Counted from the first letter of the stretch, positions 8,603 to 18,327 are shown. The stretch: DNA of 64,000 nucleotides from Caldicellulosiruptor diazotrophicus (GCF_017347585.1 NZ_AP024480.1:2006001-2070000), one strand, 5' to 3'. Made by a program: numbers and translations. Notes: generated from the letters alone by a model not told the origin.

Positions 8603-8977
8603 TTATATCAGGGCCTCATAGCCCTTTTCTCTTGTCCTGATTCTTATGCTATCTTCAACAGGAAGAACAAATATCTTTCCATCGCCAATTTGACCTGTGC
8701 GATTTACAGCAATAATAATATTGACAACTCTTTCAACATCTCTGTCATCTACGATGATTGTAACCATTCTTTTGGGAATAAACTCCATAGCGGTGGATGA
8801 AAGAACCATCTCTGTAGCTTTGTCAACCTCCACTGCCTTTACCTCACCCACAAGCCCACGCTGTTTGCCACGCCCCATGACTTTTTGGAATGTGGCAGCG
8901 GGATATCCCGCTGCAGCCAACACATCTTTTGTCACACCCACTTTGTTCATTCGGATAATAGCTACAATCTCTTTCAT
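8603..8977 (-). CDS. nifI2: Nitrogenase-specific PII-like regulator NifI2
   Basis: 124-residue GlnB-family protein between nifH and nifD. It opens with MKEIVAIIRMNKVGVTKDVL, contains KVMGRGKQRGL (T-loop region) and ends with the family signature GQIGDGKIFVLPVEDSIRIRT. In methanogens NifI1 and NifI2 form a complex that binds dinitrogenase and switches it off when ammonia returns, relieved by 2-oxoglutarate; the same post-translational control is expected here. A TTG two codons upstream (8983) is better spaced from GGAGG than this ATG, so the start is uncertain by two residues. Longer than NifI1, as usual for I2. Confidence 0.93.
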   Translation of the reverse strand: MKEIVAIIRMNKVGVTKDVLAAAGYPAATFQKVMGRGKQRGLVGEVKAVEVDKATEMVLSSTAMEFIPKRMVTIIVDDRDVERVVNIIIAVNRTGQIGDGKIFVLPVEDSIRIRTREKGYEALI

Positions 8978-9000
8978 TTTCAAAAAATACCTCCTTCTTA

Positions 9001-9318
9001 CTACAGACCTTTTTCTCCCGTTCTGATGGTATAAGCCTCTTCAACAGGGCTTATAAATATCTTGCCGTCACCGAAATTGCCGGTATACGCATTTTGCAAG
9101 ATTATATCAACCACTTTTTGGCAGTCACTATCTTCTACCACCATCATGATCATTGTTTTTGGAAGTTCGTCATAGACGATGTTCCCTGTTTTGATGCCTT
9201 TTTGTTTTCCACGCCCAAATACATCAATCTTTGTCATTGAAACAAAACCGTTTGAGTCAAGTGCCCTCACAACCTTTTCTTGCATCTCTGGCCTAATTAT
9301 TGCTCGTATCATCTTCAT
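9001..9318 (-). CDS. nifI1: Nitrogenase-specific PII-like regulator NifI1
   Basis: 105-residue GlnB-family protein immediately after nifH (23-base gap). It starts MKMIRAIIRPEMQEKVVRAL, has VFGRGKQKGIKTGN as T-loop region and ends with the PII signature FGDGKIFISPVEEAYTIRTGE. It is the partner of NifI2 in ammonia switch-off of nitrogenase. The Tyr of enterobacterial GlnB that is uridylylated is not in the usual context, which fits regulation by ligand binding only. AAGGAGG lies 12 bases upstream of the ATG. Confidence 0.93.
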   Translation of the reverse strand: MKMIRAIIRPEMQEKVVRALDSNGFVSMTKIDVFGRGKQKGIKTGNIVYDELPKTMIMMVVEDSDCQKVVDIILQNAYTGNFGDGKIFISPVEEAYTIRTGEKGL

Positions 9319-9341
9319 AACTATTCAAAACCTCCTTTTTT

Positions 9342-10166
<825 letters not shown>

Positions 10167-10262
10167 CTAATTGCCTCCTTTCAGCAAGATTAAAATTGTT
10201 GAATTATGTGTTTTGATATGGTAAACTTAAAAATGGGACAATAAATCAATTTTTTTGCGAGG

Positions 10263-10337
10263 CAGGGGGAGATAAGTTGTGCAAATCTACTAAGTAGCTT
10301 CAAGGTAGAGGAAGCACTTTTTATTCTTCTCCCCCTG
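10263..10337 (-). promoter_or_regulatory. Strong inverted repeat in the nifH leader
   Basis: A perfect 10-bp stem joins 10263-10272 (CAGGGGGAGA) to 10328-10337. The 55 bases between contain smaller pairings: GTGC 10279-10282 with 10314-10317, TCTAC 10286-10290 with 10305-10309, and as an alternative GCTTC 10297-10301 with GAAGC 10311-10315. It lies 100 to 175 bases upstream of nifH. No U run follows on either strand, so it is not a standard intrinsic terminator. A leader RNA element or a protein-binding dyad are both possible. Confidence 0.5.
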
Positions 10338-10373
10338 TATTTCCAACAAAAATGAGCTAAAATCTATGAAAAA

Positions 10374-10528
10374 TGGCAACAGCAGACATCAAAGCCTTGC
10401 TATGGCGAATAACACATGGCAATGGCAGGCACAAAACACGCTATTCACTTTTTTAAAAAGAGGGGCGCAAGAGGCAAGGCAGATTTATCTTCTCAATTTG
10501 GGGGTGTTTTGGATGCCTGCTGTTGCCA
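10374..10528 (-). ncRNA. Candidate structured RNA between glnB and nifH
   Basis: A 17-bp closing stem pairs 10374-10390 with 10512-10528; its only irregularity is U-G if read on the minus strand but A-C on the plus strand, so minus is favoured. Inside it, 10394-10400 pairs perfectly with 10474-10480 (7 bp) and 10407-10411 with 10442-10446 (5 bp). 10433-10439 can pair with 10504-10510 (7 bp) across the second helix, a possible pseudoknot. AUUUUU follows the 3' arm on the minus strand, and a TATAAT lies just before the 5' arm (10535-10530). No ORF is present. I know no family with this layout. It could be a nif leader or a small RNA; function is unknown. Confidence 0.45.
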
Positions 10529-10557
10529 AATTATAAACTCAAGGAATGAGGGAAGGT

Positions 10558-10902
<345 letters not shown>

Positions 10903-10940
10903 TCACCCTTTTCAAATAAAATTTATCTTAAAATCAAAAT

Positions 10941-12287
10941 TTACTTTACTGCCTGAGACTTCATTACAAAGTCACTATACGCTGTTGCGCCGTGTTCTGC
11001 AACGTCAAGACCTTCTATTTCTTCTTCTTCAGAAACTCTGAGCCCAACTGTTATTTTGATGATTGCAAAGAGTATAAATGCTGTCACAGTGGTCCATACA
11101 AATGTTGATGCAACACCAGCAAGCTGAACCAAAAACTGCTTTATTCCTCCACCATAGAAAAGTCCGCCATCTAGAGCAAAAAGTCCAACCATCAGTGTTC
11201 CAAAAGCTCCACATACGCCATGAACAGAAATTGCACCAACTGGATCGTCTATCTTGAGTTTCTTGTCTATAAACTCAACGGCCATTACAACCAGTATACC
11301 TGCAAGCCCACCTATTATTGCCGCACCCCATGGGTTGACAGATGCACAACCTGCTGTAATCGCAACAAGACCAGCCAAAGCACCGTTTAGTGTCATACTG
11401 ACGTCTGGTTTTTTATACTTTAGCCATGTGTATATCATTGCTAAGTTTGCACCCATCGCAGCTGCCAGGTTGGTGTTGACAGCAATATCACCAATCTTCT
11501 CATTCATACCAGATAAGGTTGAACCTGGGTTAAATCCAAACCAACCAAACCATAATATAAACGTTCCAAGTGCTGCTAAGGTTATACTATGACCAGGTAT
11601 AGCATTTACTTTACCATCTTTTGTGTATTTACCTATTCTTGGCCCAAGCAATGCTGCACCAATTAGAGCACACCAGCCACCAACAGAATGTACAACAGTT
11701 GAACCTGCAAAGTCGATAAATCCAAGTTTGCTCAGCCAACCGCCACCCCATGCCCAATGACCTACAACAGGATAAATGATAAACGAAATTACAGCACTGT
11801 AAATGCAATACGCAATAAACTTTGTTCTTTCAGCCATAGCACCTGAGACAATTGTTGCAGCTGTTGCAGCAAACACTGTTTGAAACATCAAAAATGATGT
11901 AAGCGGAATAGATAGGCCCAAGTGTTTAAATGAATCATTCAGGAAAAATCCAGACGTACCGATAAACCCACCTGTGTCTTTCCCAAACATAAATGCAAAT
12001 CCAAAGAGCCAGAATATTACAGAGCCTATCGCAAAGTCCATTAGGTTTTTCATAACAATATTGCTCGCATTTTTTGCTCTGGTAAAGCCTGCTTCGACCA
12101 TTGCAAATCCTGCTTGCATAAAGAACACCAAAAATGCTGTAACAAGAACCCAGACATTATCAACAGCAGTTGCCACTTTATCAGGTGTAACCTGGTCTGC
12201 TTTTGCTATTGATGTAAAAAGTAGCAAAGTTACAATTGTTCCTACCGGGATTAAAAAGGCCTTGTAGTTTTTAATGAGTCTATTCAT
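10941..12287 (-). CDS. amtB: Ammonium transporter AmtB
   Basis: 448-residue channel of the Amt/MEP/Rh family with a signal-like N-terminal segment (residues 10-30) and eleven further membrane helices. Diagnostic parts are FFMQAGFAMVEAGFTRAKN, DFAGSTVVHSVGGW with the first pore His and SVHGVCGAFGTLMVG with the second. The cytoplasmic tail (VSEEEEIEGLDVAEHGATAY) is the conserved GlnK-contact region. It conducts ammonium or ammonia into the cell when external levels are low. It is the first gene of the amtB-glnB unit and has TAAGGAGG ten bases before the ATG. Confidence 0.97.
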   Translation of the reverse strand: MNRLIKNYKAFLIPVGTIVTLLLFTSIAKADQVTPDKVATAVDNVWVLVTAFLVFFMQAGFAMVEAGFTRAKNASNIVMKNLMDFAIGSVIFWLFGFAFMFGKDTGGFIGTSGFFLNDSFKHLGLSIPLTSFLMFQTVFAATAATIVSGAMAERTKFIAYCIYSAVISFIIYPVVGHWAWGGGWLSKLGFIDFAGSTVVHSVGGWCALIGAALLGPRIGKYTKDGKVNAIPGHSITLAALGTFILWFGWFGFNPGSTLSGMNEKIGDIAVNTNLAAAMGANLAMIYTWLKYKKPDVSMTLNGALAGLVAITAGCASVNPWGAAIIGGLAGILVVMAVEFIDKKLKIDDPVGAISVHGVCGAFGTLMVGLFALDGGLFYGGGIKQFLVQLAGVASTFVWTTVTAFILFAIIKITVGLRVSEEEEIEGLDVAEHGATAYSDFVMKSQAVK

Positions 12288-12456
12288 CTTTAAAAACCCT
12301 CCTTAAACCTAACTTTTTACTGATACAACTTTGTTCACTTGCCCTGCGCCCCCTTTTCAAAGTAAAGATTCTCTGGTATAATGAAAAAGCACGCAATTTT
12401 TAAAAAGAGAAGATTGAAAAACCAAAGGCATGTGTGGAGACGGATAAAATTGGGTA

Positions 12457-12502
12457 ATTAAAAAAGGCAAAGGCAACCTTTTGAAAGGCGCCTTTGCCTT
12501 TC
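12457..12502 (-). terminator. Intrinsic terminator after the Re-citrate synthase-like gene
   Basis: AAAGGCAAAGGC pairs with GCCTTTGCCTTT around a short loop, and the minus strand continues into a U run. It ends the transcript of the gene at 14058-12661. The remaining non-coding DNA on either side (12288-12456 and 12503-12660) shows no ORF or clear motif; the amtB promoter must lie in 12288-12456, but I could not assign its hexamers. Its first 23 bases repeat those at 558-580. Confidence 0.8.
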
Positions 12503-12660
12503 TTTCTTTATTCTCTTTGTTTACTCTCATTATATTCTTCATTTTGCAATTTGTCAATACCAAAATTGCATTTTATTTTAGATAAAGTTTTTGGAATTTT
12601 AAATCCATGTTTTGTGAAAAATGAATATGCTTGCAGCAGCTTTTATTTAATTCTACCCTG

Positions 12661-14058
12661 TTATTTTACCCTGCTTTCATGCATCTTGAAAAGCTCTGGC
12701 ATGATTTCTCGAACAACCATTTCAAGCTCATCGTCGCCAATAACAGTTGTTCTTCCATTTTCGTACTCCTTGTCAACCCACTCTTTGATTTTAGCAACTC
12801 TTGGGTCGCGCTTGTCAATCTTCTTGTCACCTTCAAGCCTGAAATATGTGTTAATCCATGCAGCGATACCTGCAAGCCCAGAGTGTGCATCAACTGCAAT
12901 GACAATTGGCCTGTTTAAAATCTTCTTTGTATCAAAGATGTTGTAGATCTCCTCATCCTTTAAAATACCGTCAGCATGAATTCCTGCTCTTGTTGCATTA
13001 AATGCTCTGCCAACAAACGGCGTTCTTGGTGGAATCTCATAGTCAAGCTCTTTTTCAAAGTAATCTGCAATCTCAGTGATTACCTCAAGCCTCATATTCT
13101 TTGTTGTTCCACGAAGCTGGGCATATTCAATTACCATAGCCTCAAGCGGAGTATTACCAGTCCTCTCACCAATACCCAAGAGCGAACAGTTGACTGCAGA
13201 TGCACCGTAAAGCCATGCAGTACCAGAGTTAACAACAGCCTTGTAAAAATCGTTGTGACCGTGCCACTCAAGCCACTCAGACGGCACCTCTGCGTAATGC
13301 CTTAGCCCGTAAATTATTCCCTGGACACTTCTTGGCAGAGCAACTCCCGGGTAAGACACACCAAGCCCGAGGGTATCGCATGCTCTTATCTTGACCGGCA
13401 TATTTGCTTGGCGCGCAAGTTTCATAAGCTCATTTGCAAACGGAACAACAAAGCCGTAAAAGTCTGCTCTTGTGATGTCCTCAAAATGGCAGCGCGGAAT
13501 AATTCCATGTTCAAGAGCGGCTTCAACAATAGAAAGATACATTTCCATTGCCTGTTTTCTTGTCATGTTGAGCTTTTTGAATATATGATAGTCAGAGCAT
13601 GATACCAAAATTCCTGTCTCTTTGATGCCCATCTCTTTCACAAGTTGAAAATCCTCTTTTCTTGCTCTTATCCATGAGGTAACCTCTGGATACCTATAAC
13701 CTCTTTCCATGCATTTAATAACAGCTTCTCTATCTTTTTTTGAATATAGAAAAAACTCTGTCTGACGGATCACGCCAGAGTCGTTGTCAAGTTCGTGGAG
13801 ATAATCAAAAAGCCTTACAATCTGTTCAACTGTATAAGGAGACCTTGCTTGCTGACCATCTCTGAATGTTGTATCTGTTATCCATATCTCATCAGGCACA
13901 AACATAGGGACATGCCTGTGGTTGAAGGCTATCTTGGGTATCTCTGTGTACGGGAAAATCTCTCTATAGAGGTTCGGCTCTGGAACATCCTGGAGTGTAT
14001 ATTTATACGCTGCCTGCTCAATCAGATTTGTCTTGGGATTAAATTCTACTCTTGCCAC
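12661..14058 (-). CDS. Re-citrate synthase-like enzyme (isopropylmalate/homocitrate synthase superfamily)
   Basis: 465-residue HMGL-like acyltransferase with TDTTFRDGQQARSPYT near residue 57, HFEDITRADFYGFV, CDTLGLGVSYPGVALPRS and EWHGHNDFYKAVVNSG, then a C-terminal domain with GRAFNATRAGIHADG. It lacks the long LeuA regulatory domain. This is the clostridial type to which Re-stereospecific citrate synthase of Clostridium kluyveri belongs, condensing acetyl-CoA with oxaloacetate in anaerobes without a classical citrate synthase. Homocitrate synthesis is the alternative. The start is GTG at 14058 with GGAGGG eight bases upstream. A near-palindrome lies just upstream of the ribosome-binding site. 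It is monocistronic by its terminator. Confidence 0.8.
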   Translation of the reverse strand: MARVEFNPKTNLIEQAAYKYTLQDVPEPNLYREIFPYTEIPKIAFNHRHVPMFVPDEIWITDTTFRDGQQARSPYTVEQIVRLFDYLHELDNDSGVIRQTEFFLYSKKDREAVIKCMERGYRYPEVTSWIRARKEDFQLVKEMGIKETGILVSCSDYHIFKKLNMTRKQAMEMYLSIVEAALEHGIIPRCHFEDITRADFYGFVVPFANELMKLARQANMPVKIRACDTLGLGVSYPGVALPRSVQGIIYGLRHYAEVPSEWLEWHGHNDFYKAVVNSGTAWLYGASAVNCSLLGIGERTGNTPLEAMVIEYAQLRGTTKNMRLEVITEIADYFEKELDYEIPPRTPFVGRAFNATRAGIHADGILKDEEIYNIFDTKKILNRPIVIAVDAHSGLAGIAAWINTYFRLEGDKKIDKRDPRVAKIKEWVDKEYENGRTTVIGDDELEMVVREIMPELFKMHESRVK

Positions 14059-14074
14059 TTAAGCTTCCCTCCAC

Positions 14075-14094
14075 ATTGTATATATGTATACAAT
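14075..14094. promoter_or_regulatory. Operator-like near-palindrome upstream of the Re-citrate synthase-like gene
   Basis: ATTGTATATATGTATACAAT is a 20-base dyad with one mismatched base pair. It is centred about 26 bases upstream of the GTG start, where a repressor would block initiation or elongation. Dyads with TGTATACA cores are typical of GntR-type regulators, but no regulator gene lies nearby. Confidence 0.4.
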
Positions 14095-14238
14095 CAAGTG
14101 TTATGAGATATATTATATTCTACTTTTGCATTTTTGACAATAGGACATTGCAAATTGTTCTTTTGCGCAAGTGTATATTTTAAGATATTGAGCGAAATTT
14201 TGCAAGATGGCAATTTAAAATCTTCATATGTGAGATTA

Positions 14239-15474
14239 TTACCCTGAACTTTTTTCAATAGCTTCCTCATCATAAAGAATCTTATCTATATCTTTTTCTG
14301 AAGAGAGGAACTCAACACTTTTGAGCTTTCTTTCTATGGTTCTTGTCTTTCTTGTTGCAGTGTCAATAGTATCCTGTGCCTCAGAAAGCTTCTTTTTAAC
14401 CTTTTCAAGTATCTCAGCAAACCTTGAAAACTCAGTCTTGACCGCGGACAAAAGCTCCCAAACCTCGCTTGTTCTCTTTTCAATGGCAAGGGCTTTAAAT
14501 CCAAGCGAAATAGTGTTGAGCATTGCAACAACTGTTGTGGGTCCCGCAATGATTACCTTGTATTCCCTTTGCACAGACTCAAACAGCCCGGGTATCCTCA
14601 AAACCTCTGCATAAAGTCCTTCAGAAGGCAAAAACATGATAGCAAAATCTGTTGTTTTTGGCGGGTCTATGTACTTTTCCTTTATAGTCTTTGCATTTTG
14701 CCTTATACTATTTTCAAGCTCCTTTGAAAACCTTGCAACTTCTTCTGTCTCCGCTTTCTCCTGCGCCTCAATAAGCCGCTGATAACTTTCTATGGGGAAT
14801 TTAGAGTCTATTGGAAGGTATATAAATTCATTATCTTTTGAATTTTTAGAAGGAATCTTTATTGCAAACTCAACTTGCTCTTGAGTGTGCGGTTTTATCC
14901 TGACATTTCTTTCGTACTGTGATTGATCCAAAATCTGGTCTATGATATTGCCAAGCTGAATCTCCCCAAGAGTGCCTCTAACTTTTACATTGCTCAAAAT
15001 CTTTTTGAGATCTCCCACACTTCCGGCAAGTGCCTGCATCTCACCAAGGCCTCTATGAACAAGCTCAAGCCGTTCTGATACAAGCTTGAAAGACTGCGAA
15101 AGTTTTGTCTCTAATGTGCTTTGTAGCTGGCTGTCAACAGTCTCTCGTATTTTCTCAAGCTTGCTATCTATCTCTTTTCGGATACTGTCAAGCCTCTCCT
15201 GACTTGATGATGTAAAATTTATTATCTGATTGGATAGATCTGAAAATCTTGTCATTAAAATGCTGCCAAATGAGCTTATCATACTTTGCGTTTCATTTTT
15301 ATTCTGAGAAAATTGCTGTGAGATAGAATTTTGAATTTGTTCAAGTTCTTTTTCAATCTCTAACAGTTTATTTTGAGTATCCAAAGAAGAATTTATATTA
15401 TTTTTAAGCCTTATGAGCAGTAGCAAGTTTGATATGACAAGAACAATAGCAACAATTAGCAAAACTACTTCCAA
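14239..15474 (-). CDS. rmuC: RmuC family protein
   Basis: 411 residues: an N-terminal membrane helix (residues 3-22), a long coiled coil (about 25-150), then the RmuC domain with VRGTLGEIQLGNIIDQIL, LPIDSKFPIESYQRL, PPKTTDFAIMFLPSEGLYAEV and IIAGPTTVVAMLNTISLGFK. RmuC proteins are predicted nuclease-fold proteins that limit rearrangement between inverted repeats in E. coli; the exact activity is unsettled. Translation starts at TTG 15474, seven bases after GAGGTG. It lies 109 bases downstream of the ricT stop, past that gene's terminator. Confidence 0.9.
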   Translation of the reverse strand: MEVVLLIVAIVLVISNLLLLIRLKNNINSSLDTQNKLLEIEKELEQIQNSISQQFSQNKNETQSMISSFGSILMTRFSDLSNQIINFTSSSQERLDSIRKEIDSKLEKIRETVDSQLQSTLETKLSQSFKLVSERLELVHRGLGEMQALAGSVGDLKKILSNVKVRGTLGEIQLGNIIDQILDQSQYERNVRIKPHTQEQVEFAIKIPSKNSKDNEFIYLPIDSKFPIESYQRLIEAQEKAETEEVARFSKELENSIRQNAKTIKEKYIDPPKTTDFAIMFLPSEGLYAEVLRIPGLFESVQREYKVIIAGPTTVVAMLNTISLGFKALAIEKRTSEVWELLSAVKTEFSRFAEILEKVKKKLSEAQDTIDTATRKTRTIERKLKSVEFLSSEKDIDKILYDEEAIEKSSG

Positions 15475-15521
15475 TCTTTATCACCTCTGCACAAGAAAAA
15501 GAATCTTAAAATTTAAAAAAC

Positions 15522-15553
15522 GGGCTGCTTTTATGTTAACTTTTTAGCAGCCC
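15522..15553 (-). terminator. Terminator after ricT
   Basis: GGGCTGC at 15522-15528 pairs with GCAGCCC at 15547-15553. T runs follow on both strands, so it could work in both directions; on the minus strand it closes the ricT transcript. Confidence 0.75.
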
Positions 15554-15583
15554 TTTTTGCCTCTTTCAAGTTCAAATTCATTT

Positions 15584-16471
15584 TTATTCTTCTAAATCCA
15601 AAAGCTCTTTTATCTCATCGTCATCAAGTGCAACAACCGGCTGTTGAATCTTCTTGGTGTCTTTTAGAATCTCAAACTCACCAACAGAGTATTCTTTTAC
15701 CTCTACATTTTGCATCTCATCTTCAAATCTGACCTTTATCTTTTCTTTTAAGACGCTTACCTCAACAACTTCACCTATACCATCGGCTGTTTTTACAATT
15801 GCACCTATCCCTGGAAGTTTGAGCATTGCCTCCTCATAGAATTTTTGCTCGTATGTCAAGCAGCACATGAGCCTTCCGCAAAGGCCGGATATCTTTGCAG
15901 GATTTAAAACAAGCCCCTGCTGTTTTGCCATCTTTATTGAGATTGGTACAAACTCACAAAGATGCAATGCACAGCAAACCTCACGTCCACACGGACCCAA
16001 ACCACCACGGAACTTTGTGTCGTCTCTGACACCTATTTGTCTTAGCTCAATCCTTGTTCTGAAAACTGCTGCAAGGTCTTTTACAAGTTCTCTGAAATCA
16101 ACCCTTCCTTCTGCTGTGAAATAGAAAAGAAGCTTGTTGTTGTCAAATGTGTACTCGGCATGCAAAAGCTTCATAGGAAGCCCATGCTTTTGTACTTTTT
16201 CCTTGCAAATCTCAAGTGCTCTTGCCGCCTTTTCCATGTTTTCTTGAGCTTTTTTGTAATCCTCTTCTGTTGCCTTTCTTACAACCTTTTTGAGAGGCTG
16301 GACTATCTCTTCGTCCGGCACCTCTCTTTTTTCTATCATAACTTTTCCCATCTCGATCCCGCGGACTGTCTCAACAATGACGTCATCTCCGGCTTTTAAA
16401 TCTATGTTATTCGGGTCAAACCAGTATATCTTCCCTGCTTTTTTGAATCTAACTCCAACAACTTCTGCCAT
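15584..16471 (-). CDS. ricT: PSP1-domain regulator RicT (YaaT)
   Basis: 295-residue PSP1 protein. In Bacillus RicT works with RicA and RicF, binds Fe-S clusters and directs RNase Y maturation of certain mRNAs; it also affects sporulation and competence. The cysteine clusters GPCGREVCCALHLC and SGLCGRLMCCLTYE, proposed cluster ligands, are intact. The start codon is ten bases beyond GGGGGC, which is formed by the last codons of holB, so the two genes are translationally coupled. This holB-ricT order is conserved across Firmicutes. Confidence 0.92.
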   Translation of the reverse strand: MAEVVGVRFKKAGKIYWFDPNNIDLKAGDDVIVETVRGIEMGKVMIEKREVPDEEIVQPLKKVVRKATEEDYKKAQENMEKAARALEICKEKVQKHGLPMKLLHAEYTFDNNKLLFYFTAEGRVDFRELVKDLAAVFRTRIELRQIGVRDDTKFRGGLGPCGREVCCALHLCEFVPISIKMAKQQGLVLNPAKISGLCGRLMCCLTYEQKFYEEAMLKLPGIGAIVKTADGIGEVVEVSVLKEKIKVRFEDEMQNVEVKEYSVGEFEILKDTKKIQQPVVALDDDEIKELLDLEE

Positions 16472-16478
16472 CCTTCTT

Positions 16479-17447
16479 TTAGCCCCCTGATAGTTTTAAA
16501 AAAATCATGTCAAGCACATTGTCTGAGATTACATTTGCATCTGGGTACTTTTCTAACATCATGAAATCCTGCAGTAGCCTGTATATATGAGAGATTGTAT
16601 GCTTGTTTGCAAACTCAACTATCTTTTCTAACTTGTCTGTGTTTGTAATAAGCTCAACGAGGTTTGTTTTTTTGAACATAAGCGCATCTCGTAAAAAGTA
16701 TATAACTGTTTCAAATAAAAATGCAAAGTCGTCTTTAAACTTTTCAAAATCACTTTCAAATTCTTTTATCAAACTAAAACTTGCCCCGTCGTATGAAAGA
16801 AGTTTATCAAAAATATAGTCTCTTTTATTTTGAACCTCTTTATCATAAAAATCAAGAGCAATTTTAGGATTCCCTCTGCAAAGTTTTAAAACATAGTCTT
16901 TGGGTTCAAGCCCATGATTTTTTAAAATCTCAGAGATTTCGCTTGAGCTGTACCTTTTGAATGAAAGCACTAATGACCTTGAAACCACTGTCGGCAAAAG
17001 CCTTTCTAAATTGTTGCATGTGAGAATAAAAAGAGCATACTCTGGAGGCTCTTCTAAAGTCTTTAAAAGTGCATTTTGAGCACTTGTTGACATCTCCTCT
17101 GCCTCTTGTATTATATATACCTTTTTACTTGCAAATATGGGTCCTCGTGAAATGTCTTTTATAATCTCTCTAATAGCGTCAACAGATATCTCTTTTCTGT
17201 CTTCATCTCTCTTTATTAATTTAAAATCCGGGTGTGTGAGTGCGTCAAAGAGCCTGCAGCTTTTGCAAACGCCGCACGCAAGCTTTTTTTCACACAAAAC
17301 TTGCTTTGAAAAGGTCATTGCCAAAAGTTTTTTGCCAAGTCCTTTTTCACCTTCAAAAATGTATGCGTGAAAAGGCCGAATAAGTGCCTTTTTGAGTGTA
17401 GCAACAAGCCCATTTTGACCTATGAAAGTATCTAAATTCATATTCAT
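16479..17447 (-). CDS. holB: DNA polymerase III delta-prime subunit HolB
   Basis: 322-residue clamp-loader subunit of the AAA+ fold. GEKGLGKKLLAMTF is its degenerate P-loop (residues 34-47), CGVCKSCRLFDALTHPD the zinc module, and ALLKTLEEPPEYALFIL the sensor region with the SRC-like RSLVLSF arginine finger region downstream. With delta and tau subunits it loads the beta clamp. The second in-frame ATG (17441) is better placed relative to AGGGTGAG than the first. It lies between yaaR and ricT as in Bacillus. Confidence 0.92.
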   Translation of the reverse strand: MNMNLDTFIGQNGLVATLKKALIRPFHAYIFEGEKGLGKKLLAMTFSKQVLCEKKLACGVCKSCRLFDALTHPDFKLIKRDEDRKEISVDAIREIIKDISRGPIFASKKVYIIQEAEEMSTSAQNALLKTLEEPPEYALFILTCNNLERLLPTVVSRSLVLSFKRYSSSEISEILKNHGLEPKDYVLKLCRGNPKIALDFYDKEVQNKRDYIFDKLLSYDGASFSLIKEFESDFEKFKDDFAFLFETVIYFLRDALMFKKTNLVELITNTDKLEKIVEFANKHTISHIYRLLQDFMMLEKYPDANVISDNVLDMIFLKLSGG

Positions 17448-17467
17448 CTCTCACCCTGTGCAAATTT

Positions 17468-17914
17468 CTAAATAAATAGGTCAACAAGCAGCCCTTTTAT
17501 TTCTCCTACATATGATAAAACCTTGAGATTGTCTGCCTCTTTTTTCAAAATCTCCTGGGTCAGCATATCCATCTTTTCATCAATCTTCTTGATGATACCA
17601 AACACCTTGTGCCTGCCTTTTCTGCTAAAAAGGCTTTCACTAAAATACTCGTGAGAAGAATACACTGTATATCCCAAAAGTTCTTTTATGGCCTTTTTGT
17701 ACTCTTTGAGCGTTGAAAGGTCCAATCTCTCTGCAAGGCTCTTGCCAAGAGAGTCTATTTTGTTAATAAGCTCTTTTATTCTATTGATAATTTCATCTTT
17801 CTCAAGCTGCTTTACATAGTTTGAAAAAGAGTCTTTTGGCCTTTCAACTCTTCGCTGGTCTTGAAAAAACGCTACATTATTTATATTGTTTCTTTTAACA
17901 TCTTCTACTCTCAT
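17468..17914 (-). CDS. yaaR: YaaR family protein (DUF327)
   Basis: 148-residue, largely helical protein without membrane segment. It matches the YaaR/DUF327 family in length and in the block TLKEYKKAIKELLGYTVYSS followed by a basic stretch and a helical tail (DKMDMLT-like). Function is unknown; the gene is conserved between the c-di-AMP receptor gene and holB in Firmicutes, as here. GTGGGAAAG precedes the ATG. Confidence 0.85.
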   Translation of the reverse strand: MRVEDVKRNNINNVAFFQDQRRVERPKDSFSNYVKQLEKDEIINRIKELINKIDSLGKSLAERLDLSTLKEYKKAIKELLGYTVYSSHEYFSESLFSRKGRHKVFGIIKKIDEKMDMLTQEILKKEADNLKVLSYVGEIKGLLVDLFI

Positions 17915-17940
17915 TTTGCTTTCCCACTTCTTAAATTTTT

Positions 17941-18270
17941 TTAAACCTTCTCAAATCTCTCAACATTGAGGACAAATATTGTAGCACCACCAATTGTTAT
18001 TTCAACAGGATATGGCAGGTATACACCTGCTGACGGATTGTTTGTCACAGGCGATGAGACAATTTGTTTGCGTGTCTTGCACTTTTGAGATATAATGTCA
18101 ATCACCTCAGCAACTCTTTCATCATCAATGCCTATGAGCAAAGTGGTATTGCCAGAGCGCAAAAATCCACCTGAGGTTGAAAGCTTTGTTGCCATTATGC
18201 CTTCTTTTTGAAGAGCGTCCAAGAGCCTACCAATGTCTTCATTTTGTACAACTGCTACAATAAGCTTCAT
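17941..18270 (-). CDS. darA: Cyclic-di-AMP receptor DarA (PstA/YaaQ)
   Basis: 109-residue PII-like trimeric protein, recognised by MKLIVAVVQNEDIGRLLDAL, TKLSTSGGFLRSGNTTLLIG (ligand-site loop) and VEITIGGATIFVLNVERFE. DarA binds c-di-AMP; its downstream target is unknown in most bacteria. The gene lies between tmk and yaaR, the standard Firmicute context. GAGGAAAG precedes the ATG closely. Confidence 0.93.
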   Translation of the reverse strand: MKLIVAVVQNEDIGRLLDALQKEGIMATKLSTSGGFLRSGNTTLLIGIDDERVAEVIDIISQKCKTRKQIVSSPVTNNPSAGVYLPYPVEITIGGATIFVLNVERFEKV

Positions 18271-18327
18271 CTTTCCTCTTCTCTCCTCTCTTTGAAAAGC
18301 TTTGCCGACTTAGCATTCCTCTATATT

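Noticed and set aside
10263-10337. Intrinsic terminator reading of the nifH leader hairpin
   Set aside because: Neither strand has a U run directly after the stem.
12357-12563. Small minus-strand ORF upstream of amtB
   Set aside because: It runs through the terminator hairpin, has no ribosome-binding site and no recognisable composition of a protein.
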